From a virus: a stretch of DNA of 45,753 bases. Each line of letters opens with the position of its first letter. Within the stretch, counting starts at the first letter, position 1. The translations under genes and the position numbers were made by a program. Location of the stretch: positions 1 to 45,753 of the IMG/VR virus record IMGVR_UViG_3300050119_000086. One strand, written 5' to 3'. This document shows, piece by piece, positions 34,778-43,428 of this stretch. Below the pieces are notes generated by a model. It was not told the origin of the DNA. It saw only the letters and a list, made by a program, of their open reading frames with translations, and searched no databases.

Positions 34778-36741
34778 GCCGCCACCGCCTTCCGGTGTCC
34801 AAGATCAATGAACTTTACGCCAGGAGGAAGATCGGTCGGTGCCTCTTTGTCCGTCGTGGATAAAACGATACATTGGTCGAGTTCCGATCCAAGTAGCATC
34901 GCTGTGAGGGCACCGCGGCTTTCGTTGTCGAGGACGTCGGCTCGGTCGATGACTACAAATTTCAGGCCGGTTGCCATCGCGAGCGCAATCTGGAACGCGA
35001 CTCCGAAGCGGAATTGCTCGGACTCGCTCAGTTGCCGCAGGGAACGCCACTGCCCGCCATCGGACTCGGCCACATTGAAGCTGTAGGGTTCAAGAGTGAA
35101 GTTCGCCACGTATCCAAACTGATTGAGACTCCGATTCACGGCAATCGTGAACGGCGCAATCTTGTCTCCAATGAGCGTGGCCTTGATCCCATTCGGACCG
35201 AAGAATTCGATCAGTCGCGCCAGCACTTCCAGCTTGGCCTCTAATGCGGCTTTCTTGCCCTTCCATTGGTCGTAGGAGTCGCGCAGGCGCTGGAGTTCGC
35301 CCACCTGTGCCAGAACCTCCTCGCCCTTGCCGATGCGCGTATTCAGCTCGTCAATCTTCCCGGCCAGTTCGCTTGTGTCGGGGATCGCCGGGTCGGTTAC
35401 CTCTCGTAGTTCCCGATCGATCTTGCTGGCCTCGATCACGGCGAGCCGGTCAGCCTTCACGCGCTCCTCGGCCGCGGCATAGTCTCCGACGGATAAGATC
35501 TGCGCCGTGATCTTGCTCAGGTCGGCCTGCAGCTTCCCCATTTCCGGCGTTGACGGTGGCACGAGGATTCCGCGGAATTCGTCAAGTTCTCCCGTTGCGG
35601 CCTTCAGGACGTTCTCAAGCATGGCCAGTTCGCTCTTGAGTGCGGAGACGATCTTGGCCTTGTCCTTTGCAGCCAATTCCCGATGGCAGGTCGGGCAGTC
35701 GGCCCCGATGGCCTCAATGGTTTTGATCACTGCTTTTGTTTCGGCGACTTTGGCCTTTGCGCTCGCAACGTTCCCTTCCGCGGTCGCAATCTTGATCATG
35801 CGCGCCGTGTTCTCTGCGTTCAGCATGGCGGTAATCTGGGTGCGAACCTCTTTCTCGCGCGCCCTTAGCGCTTCCGCTTTTTCCTTCCGGTCCGCAACCT
35901 TCTGGAACGTTTCGGCCTCGTCCGTAGTGAGCTTGCGCTTCTCGGCTTCCGTCTTGCGCTTGGTGAGCGATTCGCGCTTCTCGCCGACGGACCGCAGTAC
36001 TGATTGATAGCGTTCGTCGGACCGGGCCCGCTCCGATGTCAGTCGCGTCAGTTCGCTGCGCAGATCGTCGAGGCGCTTCCACGTAGCTTTGTAATCAGGG
36101 GCATCGTCGGGGATTTCCGGAGCTTCTACCACGCCGAGGGCCTTAATATCGCGATTCGTTTCGGTGCGCGCGTCGTAGAAGCGTTTGTACCCGGAATCGA
36201 TCTCGGATATCGATCCTAGTTCCCCGGTCCATACGGCGAAGGCCACATGGTCAATCGCCTTTGCATCCTGCACAATGCTTTGCGTGGCAATGATCTTTTC
36301 GGAGGCCAAAACTTGGGCGAGAAGCTGCTTTTGGCCCTTCTCATCCATTGAGAGGAAACGCGAGCTGTTCAGTACCGCCGATAGCACGTCAGGAGTAACG
36401 CCTAACCCCTCGTAAATCTTCTCCTGCATGGCCATCAGCGGACCGGACTTGCCGCCCACGTCGAGCACGTGGCTCTTTGCGCCCTTCGTACGCTCAATGA
36501 GCGTCTTGCCAATCTGCCCGGAGACGTAGAATTCGCGCGCGCCAATGCGGATCAGGTCTTCGGCCTGGGCGCCGCGCTCGTCGGTGAACTGGCATTTTCC
36601 TGTCAGCAGGAAGGCTATCGCCGCCGCGATCGAAGTCTTGCCGACGGCATTCGGACCAGTGATGAAGGTGAATCGGTCGAAGGCGATCTTCGTGTCGTGG
36701 TGAGAGCGGAAATTCTTGAGTGTTAAATTTTCTATTCGCAT
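34774..36741 (-). CDS. RAD50/SbcC-like AAA ATPase
   Basis: A 655-residue protein. Walker A GPNAVGKTS (29-37), coiled-coil arms (about 185-345 and 365-510), a zinc-hook-like CPTC (349-352), ABC signature LRQLSESEQFR (568-578) and Walker B KFVVIDRADVLD (594-605). The residue after the Walker B Asp is Arg where SbcC/RAD50 normally have Glu. No Mre11/SbcD-like nuclease is adjacent; the Cas4-like nuclease lies one small gene upstream. A role in phage recombination or end processing is inferred. Confidence 0.9.
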   Translation of the reverse strand: MRIENLTLKNFRSHHDTKIAFDRFTFITGPNAVGKTSIAAAIAFLLTGKCQFTDERGAQAEDLIRIGAREFYVSGQIGKTLIERTKGAKSHVLDVGGKSGPLMAMQEKIYEGLGVTPDVLSAVLNSSRFLSMDEKGQKQLLAQVLASEKIIATQSIVQDAKAIDHVAFAVWTGELGSISEIDSGYKRFYDARTETNRDIKALGVVEAPEIPDDAPDYKATWKRLDDLRSELTRLTSERARSDERYQSVLRSVGEKRESLTKRKTEAEKRKLTTDEAETFQKVADRKEKAEALRAREKEVRTQITAMLNAENTARMIKIATAEGNVASAKAKVAETKAVIKTIEAIGADCPTCHRELAAKDKAKIVSALKSELAMLENVLKAATGELDEFRGILVPPSTPEMGKLQADLSKITAQILSVGDYAAAEERVKADRLAVIEASKIDRELREVTDPAIPDTSELAGKIDELNTRIGKGEEVLAQVGELQRLRDSYDQWKGKKAALEAKLEVLARLIEFFGPNGIKATLIGDKIAPFTIAVNRSLNQFGYVANFTLEPYSFNVAESDGGQWRSLRQLSESEQFRFGVAFQIALAMATGLKFVVIDRADVLDNESRGALTAMLLGSELDQCIVLSTTDKEAPTDLPPGVKFIDLGHRKAVAA

Positions 36742-36941
36742 TGAGACACTCCTTCTGTGAAGAGCAAGAATCTTCCGTGCCGAACATCGATAAGTCTGGC
36801 ACGCACTTCCATCAAGTCCCTTTCGGTTTCCCTGCGGTCTCTAATTTCCCAGCACAGCGGGCAAAACTTCTTATCGGAAGATTCGAATGCGATATTCTGG
36901 TGATAGGTGTTTGGATAATGGCCATCACACGTTTGGAGCAT
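36732..36941 (-). CDS. Small protein with CxxC, between nuclease and ATPase
   Basis: A 69-residue protein (MLQTCDGHYPNTYHQNIAFE) with FCPLCWEI in the middle and a helical charged segment (RRETERDLMEVRARLIDVR). Together with the Cys and His near the N-terminus it could bind one zinc. It starts directly at the end of the Cas4-like gene and overlaps the ATPase start by 10 bases, so the three form one coupled unit. Confidence 0.65.
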   Translation of the reverse strand: MLQTCDGHYPNTYHQNIAFESSDKKFCPLCWEIRDRRETERDLMEVRARLIDVRHGRFLLFTEGVSQCE

Positions 36942-38135
36942 TTATTCCTCCTCTTCCTTTTCGCCGGGCCTGCCTATCGTGAGGCGAGTGATGACGTTGA
37001 TCTGCGCAACCTCTTCCATCGCAGTTTTTAGCACTGCTCGTTTTTGAGCTTTAAGCGGTGAGCTGAGGCCCGAAACCGTTAGCTTCTCAGACAGGTCGCG
37101 ATCGCCTGGATGGGCCTCGAACCAGCGGTTAAGAATTACGAACGATGCTCCCAAGGGGAAGCTCTTGCGGTCCTGCCGGCGAAACTCGGCCGTGTAGCGC
37201 ACGTCGTTTGCGTCGCGGTACTCGACTACGCCACCTTCTAGCAGCCAGTCCTTGACCACCTGGTCGTTGTGCTTCTTGGCCGCATTCATCCACACCGCGA
37301 GCGCCACGCGTTCAGCCGGCGTCAGGGTTCCGTAGGCGTTCACCTTCCGCATGGGGCAGCCGCTCAAAAGCAAAGGGCACCATGTACACTGCCGGCCAGG
37401 TGTGGCCTTCAGCTTATCGGGTTCCTCGGAATGAAGACTGACTTGGCGCGACCGCTCCCAATCGGCCAGCTTCTTCAGCTTCGGAATATCGTCGCGCGTC
37501 CAAACCACCTCGCGCTGCGCGTCGCCATAGCGCACGAACGAAAGCATGAATGTAATCTTCTGAATTTGTGGATTTAGGAGGAAAAGAAGCAAGGGATACA
37601 TCTTGGACTGGAACGTGTCCGCATCAACGATCTGCCAATACGATTTGAAATCTATGATGGTCGCTTCCGTTTCTGATTCCATGATGATGACGTCCATCGT
37701 GCCGTGGTAAGCCGCGTCCTTGACCCTGCGCTTATCAGATCGGTCGCTCTGGCCATGAACCTCAAGGATTTGGAAGTCATCGTCGATCGCCACATAGACT
37801 TCGGTGTCATAGATTTTTTCAGAGTCGTAAAAGTTTGCGGCGGTAAATCGGTCAAGAACTTCTTTCGCCTCCGGACTCGCATCAGCGGAAAGCTCGGCCA
37901 TTTTCTTGTAGTCGGTTTGTTGCTTGGTTATGCGAAGTGCGTCCATATACTCAGCTAGGATTTTGTGAATCTCCTTTCCCCTGCGCGCAGGTTCGGTTTC
38001 GAATTCGATTCCTTCAACGTGGCGCGCCCAGTAAAGCAAACTGCAGCCCATGTCTCCTTGGATGGATTGCGACAGTGGCGGAATTAAAGATTTCGCCTGC
38101 GTTCCCTTGCCCGTTCTATGTAGCACGTTCTGCAT
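36942..38135 (-). CDS. Cas4-like PD-(D/E)XK exonuclease with Fe-S-type cysteines
   Basis: A 397-residue protein with a strong ribosome site (GGGAGG, six bases before the ATG) that lies inside the HNH gene. Core motifs: RRGKEIHKIL with His57, HGTMDVII with Asp148, IIDFKSY with Asp162 and Lys164. Cys31 in GCSLLYW plus C250, C253 and C260 in CTWCPLLLSGC match the four-cysteine iron-sulphur pattern of Cas4/AddB-type nucleases. It is probably the recombination exonuclease partner of the RAD50-like ATPase. Confidence 0.88.
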   Translation of the reverse strand: MQNVLHRTGKGTQAKSLIPPLSQSIQGDMGCSLLYWARHVEGIEFETEPARRGKEIHKILAEYMDALRITKQQTDYKKMAELSADASPEAKEVLDRFTAANFYDSEKIYDTEVYVAIDDDFQILEVHGQSDRSDKRRVKDAAYHGTMDVIIMESETEATIIDFKSYWQIVDADTFQSKMYPLLLFLLNPQIQKITFMLSFVRYGDAQREVVWTRDDIPKLKKLADWERSRQVSLHSEEPDKLKATPGRQCTWCPLLLSGCPMRKVNAYGTLTPAERVALAVWMNAAKKHNDQVVKDWLLEGGVVEYRDANDVRYTAEFRRQDRKSFPLGASFVILNRWFEAHPGDRDLSEKLTVSGLSSPLKAQKRAVLKTAMEEVAQINVITRLTIGRPGEKEEEE

Positions 38136-38539
38136 TGCCGTCCTCCCGGTCGCTTAGGTCCATAGAGCCAAGTATTTTCTGGCGTAAATTCGTGGCCATT
38201 TTTACAGTGAGTCTTGACTACGTTTCTCGCGGCAACAGTTTCTCCCCGGAGAATATTCGTTCGATTAGTAACGGCTTCTAAGTGCGCCGGATTGACGCAT
38301 CTTCGGTTCCGGCAAACGTGGTCAATGTAATTGCGCTCAAATGGTATTTGCCCATTTGCTAGTTCGTAAGAAAGACGATGCGCGAGAACAACCTTTCGTG
38401 GAGGCGTCATCGTTATCTCGCCATAGCCTTGAACGGTCACTGCGCCAATCCAGATCCAACATCCTTCTGACTTCTGGACCTTGGACCAGAATCGTTCAAT
38501 GAACTTTTCGCGAGTCGGCGGTTTTCGACCTGGTTTCAC
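38084..38539 (-). CDS. HNH homing endonuclease
   Basis: A 151-residue protein with AGGAG before the ATG. It has a KFIERFWSKVQ opening, CWIWIGAVTVQGYGEI, LAHRLSYELANGQIP and YIDHVCRNRRCVNPAHLEAVT, the HNH core, followed by a Cys-rich DNA-binding tail (HCKNGHEFTPENT, GRQCRTC). This is the common free-standing HNH of phages. It sits between the RDF-like gene and the Cas4-like gene, overlapping the latter by 52 bases, as expected for a mobile intron-less homing gene. Confidence 0.9.
   Translation of the reverse strand: MKPGRKPPTREKFIERFWSKVQKSEGCWIWIGAVTVQGYGEITMTPPRKVVLAHRLSYELANGQIPFERNYIDHVCRNRRCVNPAHLEAVTNRTNILRGETVAARNVVKTHCKNGHEFTPENTWLYGPKRPGGRQCRTCYIERARERRRNL
38142..38146 (-). promoter_or_regulatory. 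Ribosome binding site of the Cas4-like gene, inside the HNH gene
   Basis: GGAGG six bases before the ATG at 38135. It supports that start codon even though it overlaps the HNH coding region by 52 bases. Confidence 0.7.
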
Positions 38540-38548
38540 ATCCCACTC

Positions 38549-39769
<1,221 letters not shown>

Positions 39770-39780
39770 GATTTATCTCC

Positions 39781-39915
39781 TTACCCTTTCGCTAAAAACA
39801 AAGTCACCGCTGCTACTGCGGCCGTGTACAGAAAAACAAAAAGCAATGTGAGAGAAACATCCCAAAACGAAGCCCACTTGCGCCGAATCTCCATCTCTTT
39901 CTGGAATTGGGTCAT
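39781..39915 (-). CDS. Small single-span membrane protein
   Basis: The ATG at 39915 overlaps the upstream stop as ATGA, giving 44 residues: a charged N-terminus (MTQFQKEMEIRRKWASFWD) then one transmembrane helix (VSLTLLFVFLYTAAVAAVTLF) and LAKG. The positive-inside rule puts the N-terminus in the cytoplasm. Function unknown. Confidence 0.65.
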   Translation of the reverse strand: MTQFQKEMEIRRKWASFWDVSLTLLFVFLYTAAVAAVTLFLAKG

Positions 39916-40103
39916 ATGCGCGAACCCGTCGTCCGGTTCAGAATCTTGGCGACACACAGAAGCGCCTTGCTTCCGCAAATCGGGCACTCAACGTCTTTCA
40001 CGGGCCTAGCTATGCACGTGCAGTCCTCGCACAAATATGCGTAGGCCAGCGGCACGGACTCAGGTGCCTCCACCAGTACAGTTCCCATGCTCATCTCACG
40101 CAC
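39912..40103 (-). CDS. Small zinc-ribbon protein
   Basis: A 63-residue protein with two CxxC pairs, CEDCTC and CPICGS, about 15 residues apart, the layout of a zinc ribbon. ATG codons also lie at the fifth and seventh residue positions, so the exact start is uncertain. It is coupled on both sides to other tiny genes. Confidence 0.6.
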   Translation of the reverse strand: MREMSMGTVLVEAPESVPLAYAYLCEDCTCIARPVKDVECPICGSKALLCVAKILNRTTGSRI

Positions 40104-40317
40104 TCGCTTTCTGCGCCACTCCGGACGCCTGTAGGAATCTCATGCGCGCGATCGCTCGGGCGGTCGGCAGGAAACGGAAATAACCTTCCTGGAGCAGCAA
40201 TTCGCGTTCTTCGTGGGTGACGTGGAGCCCCTGCTCCCACTTCAATAGGGCCTCATCCGCTGCGCGAGCCCTCGCTGGAATGGTTGCGGTGTTCATGCCA
40301 TAAGCTGTTCTGGTCAT
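40096..40317 (-). CDS. Small hypothetical protein
   Basis: The ATG at 40317 overlaps the upstream stop as ATGA, giving 73 residues. It begins MTRTAYGMNTATIPARARAA and is helical and charged (EALLKWEQGLHVTHEERELL, then YFRFLPTARAIARMRF). No family recognised. Confidence 0.55.
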   Translation of the reverse strand: MTRTAYGMNTATIPARARAADEALLKWEQGLHVTHEERELLLQEGYFRFLPTARAIARMRFLQASGVAQKASA

Positions 40318-40484
40318 GACAGCCACCAAAAGGCCACAATCACCAAGCCGATAATTGCCGCGCACGTGAACCCAGCCCAAAATCCGGAGATCCAGCCGCG
40401 GCCGTAAGACCCGTACTGATACTCGATCCGCTGCACGCCACGCACGATGTCTTCTTCGGTCAATCCCTGCTCAAGATGCTGCAT
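40314..40484 (-). CDS. Small single-span membrane protein
   Basis: A 56-residue protein from an ATG that shares one base with the preceding stop (TGATG). A soluble N-terminus (MQHLEQGLTEEDIVRGVQRI) precedes a C-terminal hydrophobic helix (FWAGFTCAAIIGLVIVAFWW). Function unknown. Confidence 0.6.
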   Translation of the reverse strand: MQHLEQGLTEEDIVRGVQRIEYQYGSYGRGWISGFWAGFTCAAIIGLVIVAFWWLS

Positions 40485-40714
40485 CACGCCACCGCCTTTT
40501 TCTCCGCTTGCATGTCGCGGTAGAGTTCCCTGCCGAGTGAATGCCAAACGGACAGCAACCCTCCCGTACGGGTAAGGTCTGGCTTCATTTTCCCGAATAT
40601 GAATTCGTCCTCGGTACGTCCCGCTTCGAGCGCCCCCTCGGCCTGAACGCGCAGATATTCGATTTGCTCGAAGGTCACTTTGCGCCTGTCGTTTCCGCTT
40701 CGTCTCTCGTTCAT
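40484..40714 (-). CDS. Small hypothetical protein
   Basis: A 76-residue protein starting MNERRSGNDRRKVTFEQIEY from an ATG overlapping the pentapeptide-repeat gene stop (ATGA). It is helical and charged with RVQAEGALEAGRTEDEFIF and LLSVWHSLGRELYRDMQAEK. No family recognised. Confidence 0.55.
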   Translation of the reverse strand: MNERRSGNDRRKVTFEQIEYLRVQAEGALEAGRTEDEFIFGKMKPDLTRTGGLLSVWHSLGRELYRDMQAEKKAVA

Positions 40715-41463
40715 GCGGATACCTCCGATTCTTTTTTCTGTGTCCACAACAGGCGTGCCACTTTTGCTACGTGCGCTACGTGCAGTTTGTAGATCTCAAT
40801 GTCGAGATGGGAGTAGCCGTTGTCTTTGCCGATCTTCTCTGCCTCAACTTCCCACTCTTCGAATGTTTTAAGATGGCAACCGATCCGCAATTTCCCGTCC
40901 TGCGTCGTGCTTAATGAGTGCTTGTGCCCAAATATCTGAATGGGAAATTTGTCTATTCCTTTGGCCCCGGACAAGTTGGCCCCGGACAAGTAGGCCCCGG
41001 ACAAGTTGGCCCTGGACAAGTTGGCCCTGAACAAGTTGGCCCCGGACAAGTTGGCCCTGGACAAGCTGGCCCTGAACAAGTTGGCCCTGAACAAGTAGGC
41101 CCCGGACAAGTTGGCCCTGGACAAGCTGGCCCTGAACAAGTAGGCCCCGGACAAGTTGGCCCCGGACAAGTCGGCCCCGGACAAGTTGGCCCCGGACAAG
41201 TAGGCCCCGGACAAGTTGGCCCCGGACAAGTAGGCCCCGGACAAGTTGGCCCCGGACAAGTAGGCCCTGAACAAGCTGGCCCCGGACTTACTTGCCTCGA
41301 TGACACATTCCCTGACCGTTTCTACGTGAGCGGAAAATAAAACCTTTCCGGTAACCCAAGACTTGATTTCGAAACTGGATGGGGCAGACGTGGGGTCTTG
41401 GGGAAGAACGCCCGCCCCATCCTTTCCGCAGACTGCGGACTCGTTGAAATTCGGTGTGCTCAT
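40711..41463 (-). CDS. Pentapeptide-repeat protein
   Basis: A 250-residue protein. A globular N-terminus (about 1-65) is followed by about 22 pentapeptides of the A(N/Y/S/D)L(S/F)(G/R) type, then a C-terminal domain (HLKTFEEWEVEAEKIGKDN, then IEIYKLHVAHVAKVARLLW). The repeats should form a right-handed quadrilateral helix, a fold that can mimic DNA and inhibit gyrase in QnrB/MfpA-type proteins. It heads the early operon. A gyrase or host-defence target is inference only. Confidence 0.85.
   Translation of the reverse strand: MSTPNFNESAVCGKDGAGVLPQDPTSAPSSFEIKSWVTGKVLFSAHVETVRECVIEASKSGASLFRAYLSGANLSGAYLSGANLSGAYLSGANLSGADLSGANLSGAYLFRASLSRANLSGAYLFRANLFRASLSRANLSGANLFRANLSRANLSGAYLSGANLSGAKGIDKFPIQIFGHKHSLSTTQDGKLRIGCHLKTFEEWEVEAEKIGKDNGYSHLDIEIYKLHVAHVAKVARLLWTQKKESEVSA
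40961..41288. repeat. 15-bp tandem repeat array, about 22 units
   Basis: Near-identical 15-base units (minus strand GC-x-A-x-CTT-GTCCGGGG style, seen on plus as GGCCCCGGACAAG) encode the pentapeptide repeats. Because the units are so alike, other frames also stay open and give collagen-like GPGQV or PGPT runs; those are artefacts. Confidence 0.92.
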
Positions 41464-41632
41464 GCCGCGATCATCCTTTCCACAAGATCAACTGCGGACC
41501 CGTGTAAGTAGTCATACCTCTCCTAACCTGGTAACCGGTTGTGTATAAATCGAGCAATTACTGCTTATTGCAAGTCAGAAATTAATCGTTAAACTGTGCG
41601 CGTCCGTCCCCGCGGAAAGGCCTCCCAGGCCC
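41464..41632. promoter_or_regulatory. Divergent control region with operator-like palindromes
   Basis: This 169-base gap separates the leftward early operon from a rightward small gene. It contains AACCTGGTAACCGGTT (41525-41540; AACC/GGTT arms and an imperfect GGTAACC core), a plus-strand TATAAA (41544-41549) and GCAATTACTGCTTATTGC (41554-41571; imperfect inverted repeat). No good -35 hexamer for either direction was found, so promoter positions are tentative. Confidence 0.45.
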
Positions 41633-41974
41633 ATGAAATTCCGCAATGAAACGCCAGCGCAAATTCCCCTTGAATATTTATTGGAGTGCTCGAAATCTTC
41701 TCTGAACTCATTCCTATTGGCGCAACTGAATAAATCCGCAAACAGCCGCAAGGAAATGAAAGACGTGATGGCAGAGTGGATCGAAGCGTGGGCGCTCGCG
41801 CTGTTCGCCGAATGGCTTATCGTGCGTGGCGAAGAGTTGGTTGCGCTCGCGGCTTCATCCGTGGGGACGATCGTTGAACCGGAGCTACCTAATGAGAGAG
41901 CCGTAGAGACGAAAAGGAAACACGAATTGTGGCGATCCGAGCAGGGCTTCAGAAAAGCCAGACGCGCCGGATAG
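41633..41974 (+). CDS. Small hypothetical protein, helical
   Basis: A plus-strand 113-residue frame from MKFRNETPAQIPLEYLLECS. The middle is strongly helical with NKSANSRKEMKDVMAEWIEA and WALALFAEWLIVRGEELVAL, giving amphipathic or partly hydrophobic helices; the C-terminus is basic (KHELWRSEQGFRKARRAG). A Ser-rich minus-strand frame spans the same bases but looks like its antisense. It is transcribed divergently from the early operon. Function unknown; a regulator or moron is likely. Confidence 0.55.
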   Translation: MKFRNETPAQIPLEYLLECSKSSLNSFLLAQLNKSANSRKEMKDVMAEWIEAWALALFAEWLIVRGEELVALAASSVGTIVEPELPNERAVETKRKHELWRSEQGFRKARRAG

Positions 41975-42111
41975 TCCGAAGAAAACTTGCGAGTAAGTGA
42001 GGATTCGCGACAACTGCGCGCAGTCTGTATGTTATTGATACAGAAAGACTTAATGAATATTATGTTGCATACCTTGGGCGCAAAATGGCTTGTATTTGAG
42101 GCAGACATAAA

Positions 42112-42300
42112 TTAGGCTGCCTTTCCGTTAGATGTATCGGCCTCGCGATGTAGTAACTGGCGGATTAGTTCGCTTAGAGTGGTATAGCGGGACTCTGCGA
42201 GCTTTTCGAATTTACGCTTTTCCGCTTCAGTAACACGTATCGGAGGAATGCGTGCTTCCCGTTCCTTCACCGAACTCCGTTCCTGTTGGGCTGCTGCCAT
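42112..42300 (-). CDS. Ribbon-helix-helix (Arc/MetJ-type) regulator
   Basis: A 62-residue protein from the ATG at 42300. The core RIPPIRVTEAEKRKFEKLAES is followed by RYTTLSELIRQLLHREAD, matching the strand-helix-helix of Arc-like repressors. A -10/-35 pair (42308-42313 and 42331-42336) places its transcript start about at the ATG, so it may be leaderless. It likely controls the divergent plus-strand gene or the early operon. Confidence 0.7.
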   Translation of the reverse strand: MAAAQQERSSVKEREARIPPIRVTEAEKRKFEKLAESRYTTLSELIRQLLHREADTSNGKAA

Positions 42301-42307
42301 GTTCCAG

Positions 42308-42336
42308 AGGATAAGCGTCGCATATGCGTTAGTCAA
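42308..42336 (-). promoter_or_regulatory. Sigma70-type promoter for the ribbon-helix-helix gene
   Basis: Minus strand: -35 TTGACT, 17-base spacer and -10 TATCCT. The -10 ends eight bases before the ATG at 42300, so the mRNA should begin at or within two bases of the start codon. Confidence 0.5.
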
Positions 42337-42372
42337 GCGTTATTTTCAGAATCTTTCCGTGGAAAAAAGAGA

Positions 42373-43041
42373 ATGCTCGACAACTTTAGACCGAAGAATT
42401 TTGAGGAACTAATGACTGCACCGCCCGCTCAGGAGCTGCTCTGCAAGGTCTGCGAGCGTGGCGGGCTGGAAAGCAAAAATGTCTTCCGGATGAGCGGGCC
42501 CGCGGTGGCGATTGGTTACATCCTGCTCGTGCCGTCGATAATCGGTATTCTGATATGCGCCGTCCTGATAATCGTCGCTCTGATCCATGGAAGTTCTCCT
42601 TCGGCGAGCGGCAATGTTCCAGTTCAAGAAAACGTCGATGGGGGCACCAGACGTTGGTGCATAAATTCTCTTGCTCCTCCAAATCTATCCGACCAGCAAG
42701 CGGCCCAGTACTGCGAATGCTGGTCATCGCTTTTAGACCATGACTACATAGGTCGAGACGCCATCGTAAAGTGCATGGACCAACTGAGCCAGGGAACGAT
42801 CGCCGCAATCGACCCCGAAACCCTTTCTCAGTATTCCAGCCTCAGGGGGCATCCCCAAGCTTATCCCCAAGCTCCACAGAAAGATGCGCCTCTCGGTATA
42901 TCCGAGAACTTGTGGTGGTACGGAGTGACTGTCATTGTGGGAATTTGTTTTTTCGTAAGCGGCCTATTGGGTTGGCTGCTGGTGATGAAAAAGAAGATAC
43001 TCCAGTGCTCTATCTGCGGCGCGACGATCTCCGCTTCCTGA
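42373..43041 (+). CDS. Membrane protein with terminal zinc motifs (moron candidate)
   Basis: I start at the ATG at 42373 (AAAGAGA before it), giving 222 residues. It has CKVCERGG near residue 24 and CSICGATI at the end, a hydrophobic helix (VAIGYILLVPSIIGILICAV) near 45-70, a Cys-rich extracytoplasmic domain (CINSLAPPNLSDQQAAQYCECW) and a second helix near 190-215 (WWYGVTVIVGICFFVSGLLG). Both termini with CxxC lie on the cytoplasmic side. It is on the opposite strand from the virion genes. A lysogenic conversion or superinfection exclusion role is inference. Confidence 0.65.
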   Translation: MLDNFRPKNFEELMTAPPAQELLCKVCERGGLESKNVFRMSGPAVAIGYILLVPSIIGILICAVLIIVALIHGSSPSASGNVPVQENVDGGTRRWCINSLAPPNLSDQQAAQYCECWSSLLDHDYIGRDAIVKCMDQLSQGTIAAIDPETLSQYSSLRGHPQAYPQAPQKDAPLGISENLWWYGVTVIVGICFFVSGLLGWLLVMKKKILQCSICGATISAS

Positions 43042-43428
43042 TTTCTCATGCCAACGCTGGCTGAAGATGGTGTGATGAGAGGTGTGAAGCGAAAGCTGGA
43101 AACAAGGAAGTGAAGAGCCATTGCGGACCTGCCAGGAAGGCGTCTACTACAGCGTAAGGAGTGGCCAATGCTGCGATTTGACATTTTCGAGCAGGTGAAG
43201 GGCAAGCGGGTCAGGTAGCTTAGAAGCCTCAGATCATCGTCGTTCAGGCAGGATTTTTCCTTCCGGTATTCAATCAGCAGAATCAGTACGAAGCGCAGCG
43301 CGGCTGGATTGTCTACTACCATAGCAGTAAGAAGGGCGCTTCCCCTCTCGTTGAGCGCCCCTCGCGTCAAGTTTCCTGGTCGCTTCCCTCCCTTCTTTCC
43401 CGCGCGGAATAGTACGCGGAATTCCTCA
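43042..43428. other. 387-base gap between the plus-strand membrane gene and the lysis cluster
   Basis: No convincing gene was seen. It holds the hairpin at 43334-43360 and a 16-residue plus-strand frame after AAGGAG (MLRFDIFEQVKGKRVR). A long minus-strand frame from 43322 overlaps the membrane gene antisense and was not accepted. Confidence 0.55.
43334..43360 (-). terminator. Hairpin terminator at the end of the lysis cluster
   Basis: GGGCGCT and AGCGCCC (7 bp, perfect) enclose a 13-base loop. On the minus strand the stem is followed by TTCTT. It lies about 70 bases after the last minus-strand gene and would separate the lysis cluster from the regulatory segment. Confidence 0.55.

Noticed and set aside
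40918-41340. Plus-strand collagen-like GPGQV reading frame
   Set aside because: It is the antisense of the pentapeptide-repeat array; 15-bp repeats keep several frames open.
41575-42108. Ser-rich minus-strand frame
   Set aside because: Overlaps the more protein-like plus-strand gene at 41633-41974 and looks like its antisense.
42861-43322. Minus-strand frame in the gap after the membrane gene
   Set aside because: It runs 180 bases antisense into the membrane gene and contains the hairpin just upstream of its start; no family features.
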